Positions 16,992 to 25,537 of a stretch of 64,000 nucleotides of DNA are shown one piece after another. The notes beneath the pieces were generated by a model that was not told where the DNA came from, ran no database searches, and worked only from the letters and a program-made list of their open reading frames with translations. Numbering within the stretch: the stretch's first letter is position 1; each line of letters opens with the position of its first letter. Source of the DNA: Lacisediminimonas profundi (GTDB lineage: Bacteria > Pseudomonadota > Gammaproteobacteria > Burkholderiales > Burkholderiaceae_D); contig NZ_VTTH01000002.1 of NCBI RefSeq assembly GCF_008831265.1, forward strand, positions 186,001 to 250,000. Direction: 5' to 3'. A program made the translations under genes and the position numbers.

Positions 16992-17336
16992 ATGTCGGTT
17001 CAAGTCAAACAGGTGAGCGCGTCGTTTGCGGTTTGCCCGCAGTTGGGTCCCGATGACATGTCCTGGGTGGCCTCCCAGGGCTTCAGGACGGTCATCAACA
17101 ACCGGCCTGATGGCGAGGGTGGGGCAGTGCAACCTGATAGTGAGGAGATGCAGCGTGCCGCACTGTCCCAGGGCCTGCACTATGTGTATCTGCCAGTCGT
17201 CAGTGGCGCGATCACCCAGGAGCAGGCAGCGGCCATGGCTCAGGCGCTGAAAAGTGCTCCGGGTCCCGTGCTGGCCTTCTGCCGCTCTGGTGCGCGATCG
17301 ACACAGCTGTTCAGCATGGCCCAAGCCTTCACCTGA
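16992..17336 (+). CDS. DUF442/TIGR01244 phosphatase-fold sulfur transferase
   Basis: A 114-residue protein with GFRTVINNRPDGE near the N-terminus and the catalytic loop LAFCRSGARST (C-x5-R) of dual-specificity-phosphatase-like folds. This domain is fused to persulfide dioxygenases in Blh proteins, which supports a sulfur-transfer (rhodanese-like) role here instead of protein dephosphorylation. It follows the second YeeE gene by one base and closes the operon before a strong terminator. Confidence 0.85.
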   Translation: MSVQVKQVSASFAVCPQLGPDDMSWVASQGFRTVINNRPDGEGGAVQPDSEEMQRAALSQGLHYVYLPVVSGAITQEQAAAMAQALKSAPGPVLAFCRSGARSTQLFSMAQAFT

Positions 17337-17434
17337 TGGTACTCCCCACGACACGACCGAAAGAGTGTCATGAGGCTAGTTCCGACTGGTTGCGCAAGCA
17401 CTGGCAGTCCTGACAGTCCTTTGCATTGATCATG

Positions 17435-17464
17435 AAAAAAGGCCCTTGTTCAAGGGCCTTTTTT
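17435..17464. terminator. bidirectional intrinsic terminator
   Basis: AAAAAAGGCCCTTG, TT loop, CAAGGGCCTTTTTT: a perfect 8-bp GC-rich stem flanked by A6 and T6. It separates the rightward sulfur operon from the leftward genes at 17.6-18.5 kb. Confidence 0.93.
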
Positions 17465-17645
17465 CTTTGCTTCCAGCGAGCATCAGCACGCAGCGGTTCA
17501 CCCTGCTGCGGCCCCGCTGCTTGGCTTGGTCCAAGCGTGACATGACCGGCCACCGGGTTTTCTCTGCGATTGTCAAAGCGCTCCCGATGCCAGATTTAGA
17601 TCCGCCCGACCGGAGCGCTTGCCCGCATTCCGGCGCCGATTCAGG

Positions 17646-18038
17646 TCAGACCGATACCCGCATCCGGTCCGATGCGACGAAGAATTTGCGGGCATGCGCC
17701 AGCAACTGGCCGTCCGTCGGATGATCCGATGACTCGACCGAAACCACTTTCTCGGCAACCACATGGTGGTTTTTTTGCATGTGCTTGAGCAGCGCCAGCT
17801 TTTCCAGGCCTGGGCCGACGATCAGGATCGCTTCCGAGTCTTTCACGCCATTCACGACCGCGTCCAGGTAGGTCCGGTCCTCGGCTGCGTGGCCGCTGCC
17901 GCCGCTACCGCTTGCCTTCACATGCAGATGCGGCTTGCCGGACGCATTGATATGAGTCACTTCCGAGGTTTCGCGGTTGAAATGAATGATGTGGGCTTCG
18001 CTGTGGTCGAGCCAGACGACGACGTGTTGTGTTTGCAT
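17646..18038 (-). CDS. eRF1/Pelota-like small protein of unknown function
   Basis: A 130-residue protein beginning MQTQHVVVWLDHSEAHIIHF with a histidine-rich turn HLHVKASGSGGSGHA and a core EAILIVGPGLEKLALLKHM. This pattern is that of short betaproteobacterial proteins often labelled translational machinery protein, related to host-attachment and eRF1 domain 2/3-like folds. The reaction is unknown. It sits upstream (by transcription order, downstream) of a DksA-type zinc-finger gene on the same strand, 37 bp away, hinting at a shared stress-related operon. Confidence 0.6.
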   Translation of the reverse strand: MQTQHVVVWLDHSEAHIIHFNRETSEVTHINASGKPHLHVKASGSGGSGHAAEDRTYLDAVVNGVKDSEAILIVGPGLEKLALLKHMQKNHHVVAEKVVSVESSDHPTDGQLLAHARKFFVASDRMRVSV

Positions 18039-18075
18039 TTTTTATTTCCTTTGAGGGGTTTTGATTGTCTTTGGT

Positions 18076-18450
18076 CTAGGCGCGGCGCGCCTGTCGCTGT
18101 TCGAACTTCTGCTGGCAGGCCACGCAAGTCATCGCTTCCGGTTGCGCTGCCAGCCTTTGCGCGGGTATCGCCTGGCCGCAGTCGTGGCAGACGCCGAACT
18201 GGCCGGAATGCAGGCTTTGCAAGGCGGCGTCGATCTTTTTCAGGGATTCGACTTCATGCTGGATCAGTGCGAGGTCTTGCAGGTTTTCATTGCTTGCCTC
18301 GGCCCAGTCTCCTGTTTCTTCGAGATGGTTGACCAACGCAAGTTGGTCATGCTCTCCATCGGCGTGCAGCCGCCGGCGAAGGTCGTCGATTAGCAGTTTG
18401 CGCCGGATCTGCAGCGCGGAAATGATGCTCTTCGTGTCTGGAATTTCCAT
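18076..18450 (-). CDS. TraR/DksA-family zinc-finger protein
   Basis: A 124-residue protein with an N-terminal coiled-coil region (about 10-85) and a C4 zinc finger formed by VCHDCGQ and CVACQQKFEQRQ, as in DksA/TraR proteins that bind the RNA polymerase secondary channel. The coiled-coil tip lacks an obvious DxxDxA motif of true DksA, so activity toward polymerase is uncertain. It leads the two-gene leftward unit. Confidence 0.82.
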   Translation of the reverse strand: MEIPDTKSIISALQIRRKLLIDDLRRRLHADGEHDQLALVNHLEETGDWAEASNENLQDLALIQHEVESLKKIDAALQSLHSGQFGVCHDCGQAIPAQRLAAQPEAMTCVACQQKFEQRQARRA

Positions 18451-18597
18451 TAACCTTTTTCCCTGGATGAAATCAGCGTTCCTGTTCAGGGTAAGGATTG
18501 GCGTCCGGAATTTGTTTGATTCAGATCAAGTTTGTCTGGATGGAACAATTGAAGCGGGGAAAGCGGGCAAGAAAGTGCGGCCATGCGCTGCTTCCAG

Positions 18598-18732
18598 TTA
18601 GCAGGCCGCTTGTGCCTGGATAGCGGAAAGCGCGCAAGCAGTTATCGGTGCAGCCTGTGCGCGGGCCGAGATCTGGCCCCAAGAAAGGAAGATCAGCGCA
18701 AGTATCAGATATTTTCTCAGTGTTGGTCTCAT
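18598..18732 (-). CDS. possible small secreted peptide (44 aa)
   Basis: An open frame with the N-terminus MRPTLRKYLILALIFLSWGQ reads as a signal peptide (basic start, hydrophobic core, ARAQA-like cleavage site), followed by only about 17 residues ending QAQAAC. It is preceded by three 10-base TCTCATGTTG-type repeats and has no clear ribosome site. It could be a real small exported peptide or the remnant of a longer gene. Confidence 0.3.
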   Translation of the reverse strand: MRPTLRKYLILALIFLSWGQISARAQAAPITACALSAIQAQAAC

Positions 18733-18829
18733 GTTGTCTCATGTTGTCTCATGGCGGCTCATGGAAGGAATCTGGCGGTGAGTAGCGCCGCCAGCCTTCC
18801 AGTTCCCGCAACACGCCGCCAATGCAAAC

Positions 18830-19495
18830 TCAGTTGGAAGCCGCCTGGCTGTAATCAGCGGCCAACTGGCGCAGGGCTTGCTCGAACACGTCGACCGGCT
18901 GGCCGCCCTGGATCAGGTGACGGTCGTTCACGATCACCGATGGCACCGAGTTGATGCCGAGGCCAAGGTACAGGCGTTCGCGCTCGCGCACTTCCTGCGC
19001 ATGTTCGTCCGATGCCAGGATCGCCCTTGCGCGGTTCTCGTCGAGGCCGGCCTCGCGGGCCACGCTGGCCAGCACCTCGTGGCTAGACGGATCGCGGCCG
19101 TCGGTGAAATAGGCCTTGAGCAGGCCCTGCTTCAAGGCTGCCTGCCGCCCCTCACTTTCTGCCCAGTGCAGCAAGCGGTGGGCGTCGAAGGTGTTATAGA
19201 CGCGGGTGCGGCGATCGAGGTTGAAGCGGAAGCCCACTTCTGCACCACGCTCGGCAATCACCTTCTGGTTGGCCTGCATCTGTTCTTCGCTGGCGCCGTA
19301 CTTCTGCGTCAGGTGCTCCATCGTGTCCTGGCCCTCGGGAGCCATGTCCGGATTCAGTTCGAACGGCTGGAAATGCAGTTCGGCCTGCACTTCGCCATCC
19401 AGGCGTTCAAGCGCTCGTTGCAGCGCGTTGAGTCCCACTGCGCACCATGGGCAGGCAACGTCGGATACGAAATCGATCTTGAGAGTAACGGTCAT
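18830..19495 (-). CDS. DsbA-family oxidoreductase (FrnE-like)
   Basis: A 221-residue thioredoxin-fold protein with DVACPWCAVGL (CPWC active site), an inserted helical domain and the cis-proline segment INSVPSVIVND. It matches cytoplasmic FrnE/2-hydroxychromene isomerase-like DsbA proteins linked to oxidative stress. No signal peptide is present. The ATG at 19495 follows AAGGAAGCCCA; upstream in-frame starts would add an unlikely 22 residues. Confidence 0.88.
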   Translation of the reverse strand: MTVTLKIDFVSDVACPWCAVGLNALQRALERLDGEVQAELHFQPFELNPDMAPEGQDTMEHLTQKYGASEEQMQANQKVIAERGAEVGFRFNLDRRTRVYNTFDAHRLLHWAESEGRQAALKQGLLKAYFTDGRDPSSHEVLASVAREAGLDENRARAILASDEHAQEVRERERLYLGLGINSVPSVIVNDRHLIQGGQPVDVFEQALRQLAADYSQAASN

Positions 19496-19651
19496 TGGGC
19501 TTCCTTTCGGCATGGCATAGCCGGATTGTTTGATTTCGGTCGGGTGGCGTGGCGTCGGCATTGCATGTTCATCAACGGAAAAGATTGCCGAATCGATAAT
19601 GTGGCTGGAGTGTCTTTTTCAAACCCGTCCCGTTTCCTTCCGGAGTGTTCC

Positions 19652-21100
19652 ATGCTTACGTCTTCACAGGCCCGACTCTTTCCCGTGATTCTATCCGCCT
19701 TGCTGTCCGCCTGCGGTGGCGGATCGTCGGGCGGTATCGACACCACCATCGCCAACGCCAGTAGCGGCAATGCGGCAGTGGGCAACGGCGGCAATCCGGC
19801 GGGGGGCAGTGGCGACACGCTGGCCAACCTGACCATGTCCTGTGCTGACGGCAGCGGCTGGCAGTGCAGCGGCGGCTCCATCCTGCGTGTTGACAATGGC
19901 ATTGCGCTGACGCGCTCCGGGGTGCAGGCGTATGGCAAGTCCACCAACGATCTTGAACCGGTGGTGGTCGAGACGGGGAGGGCGATTGGACTGATGCCCG
20001 CATCGGGAGGAACGGCCGAGGTCCGGATCAGGAAGGACGGCAACAGCGCGGTCAGCACGCCGGCGCTGCTGCTGAGCAATCTCGGCATTTCGTGGGATGG
20101 CAAGACCGACCGGCCCATCATCATCGAGACCTTCATGACTTCGCAGGGGCGGGTCGAGCTGGGCAACGGCGGCACCCTCAGCTTCCGTGCGCTGCCGCCC
20201 GCGACCGACCTGAGTTACTGGGACGTCGGCATCAAGGGGGCAAGCGGCACCAAAATCAACTATGCCAACAACTCCTATTTCCCGCGCTCGGATCCATCCC
20301 GTTGTCCGGCCGACCTGATTCCCTGTCCCACCATCGAGTCGACCGGCCTGCGGATCACACAGGGTGACTGGCGCAGCGGCGGCATCGAGCCCGATCTGCT
20401 GGTCGGCGGCCGCTTGCACGAGGACGGCGATACCTATGCCGGCAATGGCCCGACGGATGCCAATGGCAATGTCACCTACATCACCACGTCCACCGGCCCT
20501 GGCGTGCCGTTCCCGGGCTCCAAGGGCTATCGCACCCTGGATAACTGGAGCTATCGTTACGGCAACTTCGCCAGTTGGGTAACCCAGGACACCGTCGACA
20601 TCATCGAATGGGGCGGCACCTACGAGATCAATCGCGGACGGCGCGGCGTGCTTGCATACGGCGATGCCACCGATCCGGCTGCCGTGCCGGCCACCGGGTC
20701 GGCGACATACACTGGCCTGGCCTACGGGTGGTATTCGCCAAATGGCACTGACGACCCGGTGGTGTTTCGTGCCGCAGCGACGATCACGGCAAACTTTGCC
20801 ACCCGCCAGGTTACTGTCGCGCTCAGCAACGCGGTCACTTACGACGCCAGCCTGGCGCCAGTGCCGACGGCGGTGTCCGTGATCACCACCCTCGGCGCGG
20901 CCGGGCAGGCCAGTGCCAACTACATGACGGGCGCGGGCGCGAATGCCGTGCTGTCGGGTGGCCTGAGCGCGCGCTTCTTCGGCCCGGTGGCAGCAGGCGG
21001 CAGTGGCACCGGTCCGGCCGAACTTGCGGGCGTGTTCTCGATGAACAATCCGGCCACCGGCCAGGTTTCGCTGGGCGGCTTCATCGGCGCCAGGCAATGA
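19652..21100 (+). CDS. surface lipoprotein with TbpB-like beta-barrel end
   Basis: A 482-residue protein with a lipoprotein signal (lipobox LLSACGGG) and a Gly/Asn/Ser-rich linker. A large extracellular-type region follows, ending in a barrel-like domain: SATYTGLAYGWY, ATITANFATRQVTVALSN, GLSARFFGP and the closing PATGQVSLGGFIGARQ. The last motifs resemble the C-terminal eight-strand barrel of transferrin-binding-protein-like (Slam-dependent) lipoproteins, in which a small barrel closes with GGxFGAKR-like sequence. No TonB receptor or Slam gene is adjacent, so ligand and export route are unknown. CGGAG precedes the ATG. Confidence 0.6.
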   Translation: MLTSSQARLFPVILSALLSACGGGSSGGIDTTIANASSGNAAVGNGGNPAGGSGDTLANLTMSCADGSGWQCSGGSILRVDNGIALTRSGVQAYGKSTNDLEPVVVETGRAIGLMPASGGTAEVRIRKDGNSAVSTPALLLSNLGISWDGKTDRPIIIETFMTSQGRVELGNGGTLSFRALPPATDLSYWDVGIKGASGTKINYANNSYFPRSDPSRCPADLIPCPTIESTGLRITQGDWRSGGIEPDLLVGGRLHEDGDTYAGNGPTDANGNVTYITTSTGPGVPFPGSKGYRTLDNWSYRYGNFASWVTQDTVDIIEWGGTYEINRGRRGVLAYGDATDPAAVPATGSATYTGLAYGWYSPNGTDDPVVFRAAATITANFATRQVTVALSNAVTYDASLAPVPTAVSVITTLGAAGQASANYMTGAGANAVLSGGLSARFFGPVAAGGSGTGPAELAGVFSMNNPATGQVSLGGFIGARQ

Positions 21101-21299
21101 TGGATCGGGCGGCATCAGGTCGGCGCTGCGGCGAACGGCCGGTGCCCCCGGGTGCGGTCCGAGCGCTTTTGCGGAGCATCAACGCCGCGGCAGAAACGCA
21201 GCGCAAGCTGCTGTTGTCCACTCATGATGATGCTACCTTGGAAGCTCATCCGGGGCGAGGTCAGGCATTGGCGCTGTCCCATACCGGTTCTTCCTTGCC

Positions 21300-22316
21300 A
21301 TGAACAAAGTCGGTCTCTACAGCAGGTCGCCGAAGTCCCGTCGCCAGCCGGACCGCGATGGCGAACTTGCTGCGGAGCTTGAAGGTGGCACCGGTTCGCC
21401 GGCCAAGGAGCGCACGCAGCGCATCGAGCCACCTGCCTCCGGCGCAACCCGCTCCACCCATGAAGATGATCCCCTGCCGGCGGCAAGCTCTCGCCCTGCA
21501 GCGGCGCGCTCACGGCTGCGTGCGGCGTGCGCACGCCACGAGCGGATGCTATTGTTCCTGGGTTGCGTGCTGTTCAGCCTGGCTGCCTTTGCCGCCTGGC
21601 AGCATTGGATGACGGCGCCGGTGCGCCAGTTGACCCAGAAGGAAATCGACCGCGCCGTGTTGCATGCGCTGGACAAGAATGTGCTGCCCGCACAGGAGGC
21701 CAAGGCCTTCGAAGCGATCCGGCGTTCCGTGGTGCGGGTACGCCAGTTCGGGAACAAGGCCGGGAACGGGGATGAGCCGCTTACCGGGATCGGAACCGGG
21801 GTCGTGATCGTGGAGCAGGGGACCATCCTGACCAACCTGCATGTAGTTGCCGGCGCGCAGCGGGTGCAGGTGATTTTTCATGACGGCAGCGTGTCCGATG
21901 CCACTGTGATCTCGCGCCAGCCGGAAAACGACCTGGCGGTGCTGCAGGCGCGCAGTCTTCCCGATGACCTGGCTCCCGCCACCCTGCGATCCACCGGCGA
22001 TCTGGTGCCTGGCGACCGTGTCATCGCGGTCGGCTTCCCGTTCGGTATCGGTCCTTCGGTGTCATCCGGCGTGATTTCCGGCCTGCGGCGGCAGTACTCG
22101 TCCCCCGATGGCGAAAAGGTGCTGAGCAACCTGATCCAGTTCGACGCCGCTGCCAATCCCGGCAATTCGGGCGGGCCACTGGTGACGATGGATGGCGCGG
22201 TGGTCGGCATAGTGACCGCCATCCTGAATCCGGTCGACCAGGGCGTGTTCATCGGCATTGCTTTTGCAGTCCCTATCGAAAATGCTGCTGCGGCAGCCGG
22301 CGAGTCGCCGTTCTGA
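21300..22316 (+). CDS. membrane-anchored trypsin-like serine protease (HtrA-like, no PDZ)
   Basis: A 338-residue protein with an 80-residue polar cytoplasmic part, one membrane helix (LLFLGCVLFSLAAFAAW, about 82-98) and a periplasmic S1C protease domain. The triad lies in ILTNLHVVAG (His), PENDLAVLQA (Asp) and AANPGNSGGPLV (Ser). PDZ domains of DegP/DegS are missing. It lies 21 bp before the moxR gene, so it is likely part of the MoxR-DUF58-VWA operon and may act in envelope maturation or stress. Confidence 0.85.
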   Translation: MNKVGLYSRSPKSRRQPDRDGELAAELEGGTGSPAKERTQRIEPPASGATRSTHEDDPLPAASSRPAAARSRLRAACARHERMLLFLGCVLFSLAAFAAWQHWMTAPVRQLTQKEIDRAVLHALDKNVLPAQEAKAFEAIRRSVVRVRQFGNKAGNGDEPLTGIGTGVVIVEQGTILTNLHVVAGAQRVQVIFHDGSVSDATVISRQPENDLAVLQARSLPDDLAPATLRSTGDLVPGDRVIAVGFPFGIGPSVSSGVISGLRRQYSSPDGEKVLSNLIQFDAAANPGNSGGPLVTMDGAVVGIVTAILNPVDQGVFIGIAFAVPIENAAAAAGESPF

Positions 22317-22337
22317 CCTACCTGCCAGGGAAACGCC

Positions 22338-23354
22338 ATGAATCAATTCCGGCCATTGAATGAATCTGTCGCGCAACAGATGGAGCACGTGCTGTATGAA
22401 GTGAAAAAAGTGGTGGTAGGGCAGGATCATTTCCTGGAGCGGGTGCTGGTCGCGATCCTGGCCCAGGGCCATCTGCTGGTCGAGGGCGTGCCCGGCCTGG
22501 CAAAAACCCTGACCATCAAGACCCTGGCCAGGACCATAAGCGGATCGTTCAAGCGCATCCAGTTCACGCCCGACCTGGTGCCGGCTGACCTGATCGGCAC
22601 CCGCATCTACAACCAGCGCAACGGAGAATTCGGTACCACCTTCGGACCGGTCTTCACCAACCTGCTGCTGGCCGACGAAATCAACCGGGCGCCGGCCAAG
22701 GTGCAGAGCGCGCTGCTGGAAGTGATGCAGGAATACCAGGTAACCATTGCTGGCGAAACCTGGCCAGTGCCGCGTCCCTTTCTTGTGATGGCAACCCAGA
22801 ATCCGATCGAGACCGAAGGCACCTACCCCTTGCCTGAAGCCCAGGTCGACCGCTTCATGATGAAGGTACTGGTCGACTATCCGACCGAAGAAGAGGAGTT
22901 CGTGATCGTCAATCGCGTCACCGGCGAGATGGCCGCTGTCGCTGCGGTCACCGATACCGGGCAACTGGCCGCGCTGCAGCGTGAATGCCGCAACGGCTTT
23001 GTCGATCCGTCACTGGTGCAGCACGCGGTGCGACTGGTGGCTGCCACCCGCGACCCTGAAAAGTACGGTGTTCCCAACCTGCGCAAGTACCTGAATTACG
23101 GCGCCAGTCCGCGTGCGACCATCCAGATGGTCGAGGGTGCGCGGGCTCTCGCATTCCTGCGCGGCCGCAGCTACGTGCTGCCAAAGGATCTGGTCGACAT
23201 CGTGCCGGATGTGTTGCGCCACCGGCTGGCGCTGTCCTATGAGGCGTTGTCGGACGGCGTCACCGCTGACCAGCTGATCATGCGCCTGATGAAACATTTG
23301 CCTGCGCCAGAGCGCCCACTGGAGAGCCATGTACGAGTCAGTGCAAACGCCTGA
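22338..23354 (+). CDS. MoxR-family AAA+ ATPase
   Basis: A 338-residue chaperone-like ATPase with Walker A VEGVPGLAKT, Walker B LLLADEINRAP and sensor 1 MATQNPIE. MoxR ATPases work with VWA proteins to mature metalloenzymes or envelope complexes. Its end overlaps the DUF58 start by 26 bp, showing tight coupling. A suitable AGGGAAACGCC ribosome site precedes the ATG. Confidence 0.93.
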   Translation: MNQFRPLNESVAQQMEHVLYEVKKVVVGQDHFLERVLVAILAQGHLLVEGVPGLAKTLTIKTLARTISGSFKRIQFTPDLVPADLIGTRIYNQRNGEFGTTFGPVFTNLLLADEINRAPAKVQSALLEVMQEYQVTIAGETWPVPRPFLVMATQNPIETEGTYPLPEAQVDRFMMKVLVDYPTEEEEFVIVNRVTGEMAAVAAVTDTGQLAALQRECRNGFVDPSLVQHAVRLVAATRDPEKYGVPNLRKYLNYGASPRATIQMVEGARALAFLRGRSYVLPKDLVDIVPDVLRHRLALSYEALSDGVTADQLIMRLMKHLPAPERPLESHVRVSANA

Positions 23355-24261
23355 AGCCCTGCTGCGGCGGCTGGAGTGGACCGTGATCCGGCGGCTGGAC
23401 GGCATGCTGCATGGCGACTACCGCTCGCTGTTTCGGGGCAGCGGGATCGACCTTGCCGACCTGCGCGAATACCAGTATCACGATGACGTGCGCCACATCG
23501 ACTGGAATGTCACCGCCCGCCAGCAGATGCCGTACGTGCGGGTTTTCAATGAAGAGCGCGACATCACCGCCTGGTTCCTGCTGGACCTGAGTCCATCCGT
23601 CGATTTCGGTTCAGCGGCAATCAACAAGCGGGCGGTCGCAACCGAGCTGGTCGCGGTGCTGGCGCGCATGCTCACTCATCATGGAAATCGCGTCGGCGCG
23701 CTGTTTTACGGCAACGCGATGGACACTGTGATACCTGCCCGCGGCGGCCGCAGGCAGGTTCTGCATCTGCTGCACCGGATGCAGGCGCGTCCCGAAACAA
23801 AGGCTGCATCGGCGACCAATCTGCAGGATTTCCTGCAGCGCGCCCAACCCTTGATGGCGCGCCGCTCGATGGTGTTCATCGTGTCGGACTTCATCAGCAC
23901 ACCGGGCTGGAGCAAGACGCTGGTACAACTGTCCCAGCGCCACGAGGTGGTCGCCGTGCGCCTGTATGACCGCATGGAGATGGATATGCCCGACCTTGGC
24001 ATGTTGGTGGTGCAGGATGCGGAAACCGGCGAGCAGCTCACCGTCGACACGCATGACCGCGGGTTCCGGCAACGTTTTTCAGCCGCCGCCCGTTATCGCG
24101 AGGCGGCACTGCGGCTGACGCTGTCCGAGGCCGGCATCGACGCGCTAGAACTGGCCACCGACGACGACCTGATGGACGCAATCCAGCGCTTCGCCGACAT
24201 TCGCAAGTTGCGCACGGCGGTTTGCGCCGGCGGCGTCATGCCGCGCCATATGGAGCATTGA
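23329..24261 (+). CDS. DUF58 domain protein
   Basis: A 310-residue soluble protein with the DUF58 signature (RGSGIDLADLREYQYHDDVR and HIDWNVTARQQMPYVRVFNE) and a VWA-like fold behind it (TAWFLLDLSPSVDFGS). DUF58 proteins bridge MoxR ATPases and membrane VWA proteins. It overlaps moxR at the start and is separated by one base from the VWA gene. GGAGAGCC precedes the ATG. Confidence 0.92.
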   Translation: MYESVQTPEALLRRLEWTVIRRLDGMLHGDYRSLFRGSGIDLADLREYQYHDDVRHIDWNVTARQQMPYVRVFNEERDITAWFLLDLSPSVDFGSAAINKRAVATELVAVLARMLTHHGNRVGALFYGNAMDTVIPARGGRRQVLHLLHRMQARPETKAASATNLQDFLQRAQPLMARRSMVFIVSDFISTPGWSKTLVQLSQRHEVVAVRLYDRMEMDMPDLGMLVVQDAETGEQLTVDTHDRGFRQRFSAAARYREAALRLTLSEAGIDALELATDDDLMDAIQRFADIRKLRTAVCAGGVMPRHMEH

Positions 24262-24262
24262 C

Positions 24263-25321
24263 GTGAGCTTCCTGTGGCCCGAGATGCTGTTCCTGCTGCT
24301 GGTGCTGCCGGTATTGGTGGCGACCTACCTGCTGATGCTGCGGCGGAAAAAGAAGCTGGCGCTGCGCTATGCCAGCCTGGCCGTGGTCAGGGAAGCAATG
24401 GCCGCCAGCCAGGGCTGGCGGCGGCACCTGCCGCCAGCCCTGTTCCTGCTGGCGCTGACGGCCATGCTGGTAGCGATCGCGCGGCCGGCGGCGCTGATCA
24501 CCTTGCCCTCGCAGCACGAGCTGGTCGTGCTTGCGATCGATGTGTCGGGAAGCATGCGTGCGGCTGACGTCGAACCGACGCGGCTGGCGGCGGCACAGGC
24601 CGCGGCGCGCAGCTTTGTCGAAGACACGCCAATGAATACGCGGATTGCCGTGGTGTCCTTCGCCGGCACTGCGGCGGTGGTGCAACAGCCGACCCTCTCG
24701 CGCGAAGATGTGATCGCGGCAATCGACCGCTTCCAGTTGCAGCGCGGCACCGCGGTCGGAAGCGGCATACTGGTCTCGCTGAAAACGATATTCCCTGACA
24801 TCGAATTCGATCTCAACTCATCCGATCCCCGCCCGGGTGCCAACGCGCGCAGCGCAGAGCGCGGCATGTCGCTCGACCAGCCGCCGCGCAAGGAGAGCGA
24901 ATCGTTCAAGCCGGTCGCGCCCGGGTCTTACAAATCTGCTGCGATCATCCTGCTGACCGATGGTCAGACCACTACCGGGCCGGAACCGGTGGAGGCGGCC
25001 AAGATGGCCGCCGAACGTGGCGTGCGCGTGTTCACGGTCGGCGTCGGAACGCCGACCGGTGAAATCATCGGCGCCGAAGGATGGTCGATGCGGGTCCGGC
25101 TGGACGAGGATGTGCTCAAGCAGATCGCCACCGCTACCAACGCGGAGTATTTCTATGCTGGCAACGCGCCCGACCTGACCAGGGTGTACAAGACCCTGAA
25201 TTCAAAGTTGGTCATGGAAAGGAAAACCACCGAGGTGACGGCGATATTCTCGGCGCTGGCGGCATTGCTGGCAGTGATGTCGGCGATGCTGTCGATGTTG
25301 TGGTTCAACCGGATACTGTGA
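24263..25321 (+). CDS. VWA-domain membrane protein (BatA-like)
   Basis: A 352-residue protein with N-terminal membrane helices (about 5-25 and 55-77), a von Willebrand A domain with MIDAS residues in AIDVSGSMRAAD and ILLTDGQTTTG, and a final helix (IFSALAALLAVMSAMLSMLW). This is the BatA/Aerotolerance architecture. It starts with GTG one base after the DUF58 stop and ends the operon just before a terminator hairpin. Confidence 0.9.
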   Translation: MSFLWPEMLFLLLVLPVLVATYLLMLRRKKKLALRYASLAVVREAMAASQGWRRHLPPALFLLALTAMLVAIARPAALITLPSQHELVVLAIDVSGSMRAADVEPTRLAAAQAAARSFVEDTPMNTRIAVVSFAGTAAVVQQPTLSREDVIAAIDRFQLQRGTAVGSGILVSLKTIFPDIEFDLNSSDPRPGANARSAERGMSLDQPPRKESESFKPVAPGSYKSAAIILLTDGQTTTGPEPVEAAKMAAERGVRVFTVGVGTPTGEIIGAEGWSMRVRLDEDVLKQIATATNAEYFYAGNAPDLTRVYKTLNSKLVMERKTTEVTAIFSALAALLAVMSAMLSMLWFNRIL

Positions 25322-25373
25322 CCCGGCAGGAACCGTCCGGTCTTTCCGGCAGACTCTTTCTGCAATAAATGCG

Positions 25374-25402
25374 AAAATGCCGCCTTGTAGCGGCGCATTT
25401 TT
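25374..25402. terminator. terminator after the MoxR-VWA operon
   Basis: AAAAT-GCCGC, a loop, GCGGC-(GC)-ATTTTT: a stem with a 2-base bulge flanked by A and T runs, 53 bp after the VWA stop. It also lies upstream of queE. Confidence 0.65.
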
Positions 25403-25537
25403 GCCACACATACACGATACCGGTCCAGCCGACCGGCCGCCGCGAGCCTTGCAGCGGCCCCGCCGATCGTATGCATGCCCGTGCTGGCCCGCCAGCCTGG
25501 CCGTGCCCGCCTACCCCTCTCTCGGAAAGCCAGCGCC

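Noticed and set aside
18878-19651. N-terminal extension that would make the TbpB-like lipoprotein 740 residues long
   Set aside because: It is antisense to the DsbA-like gene. The ATG at 19652 gives a proper lipoprotein signal and has CGGAG upstream.
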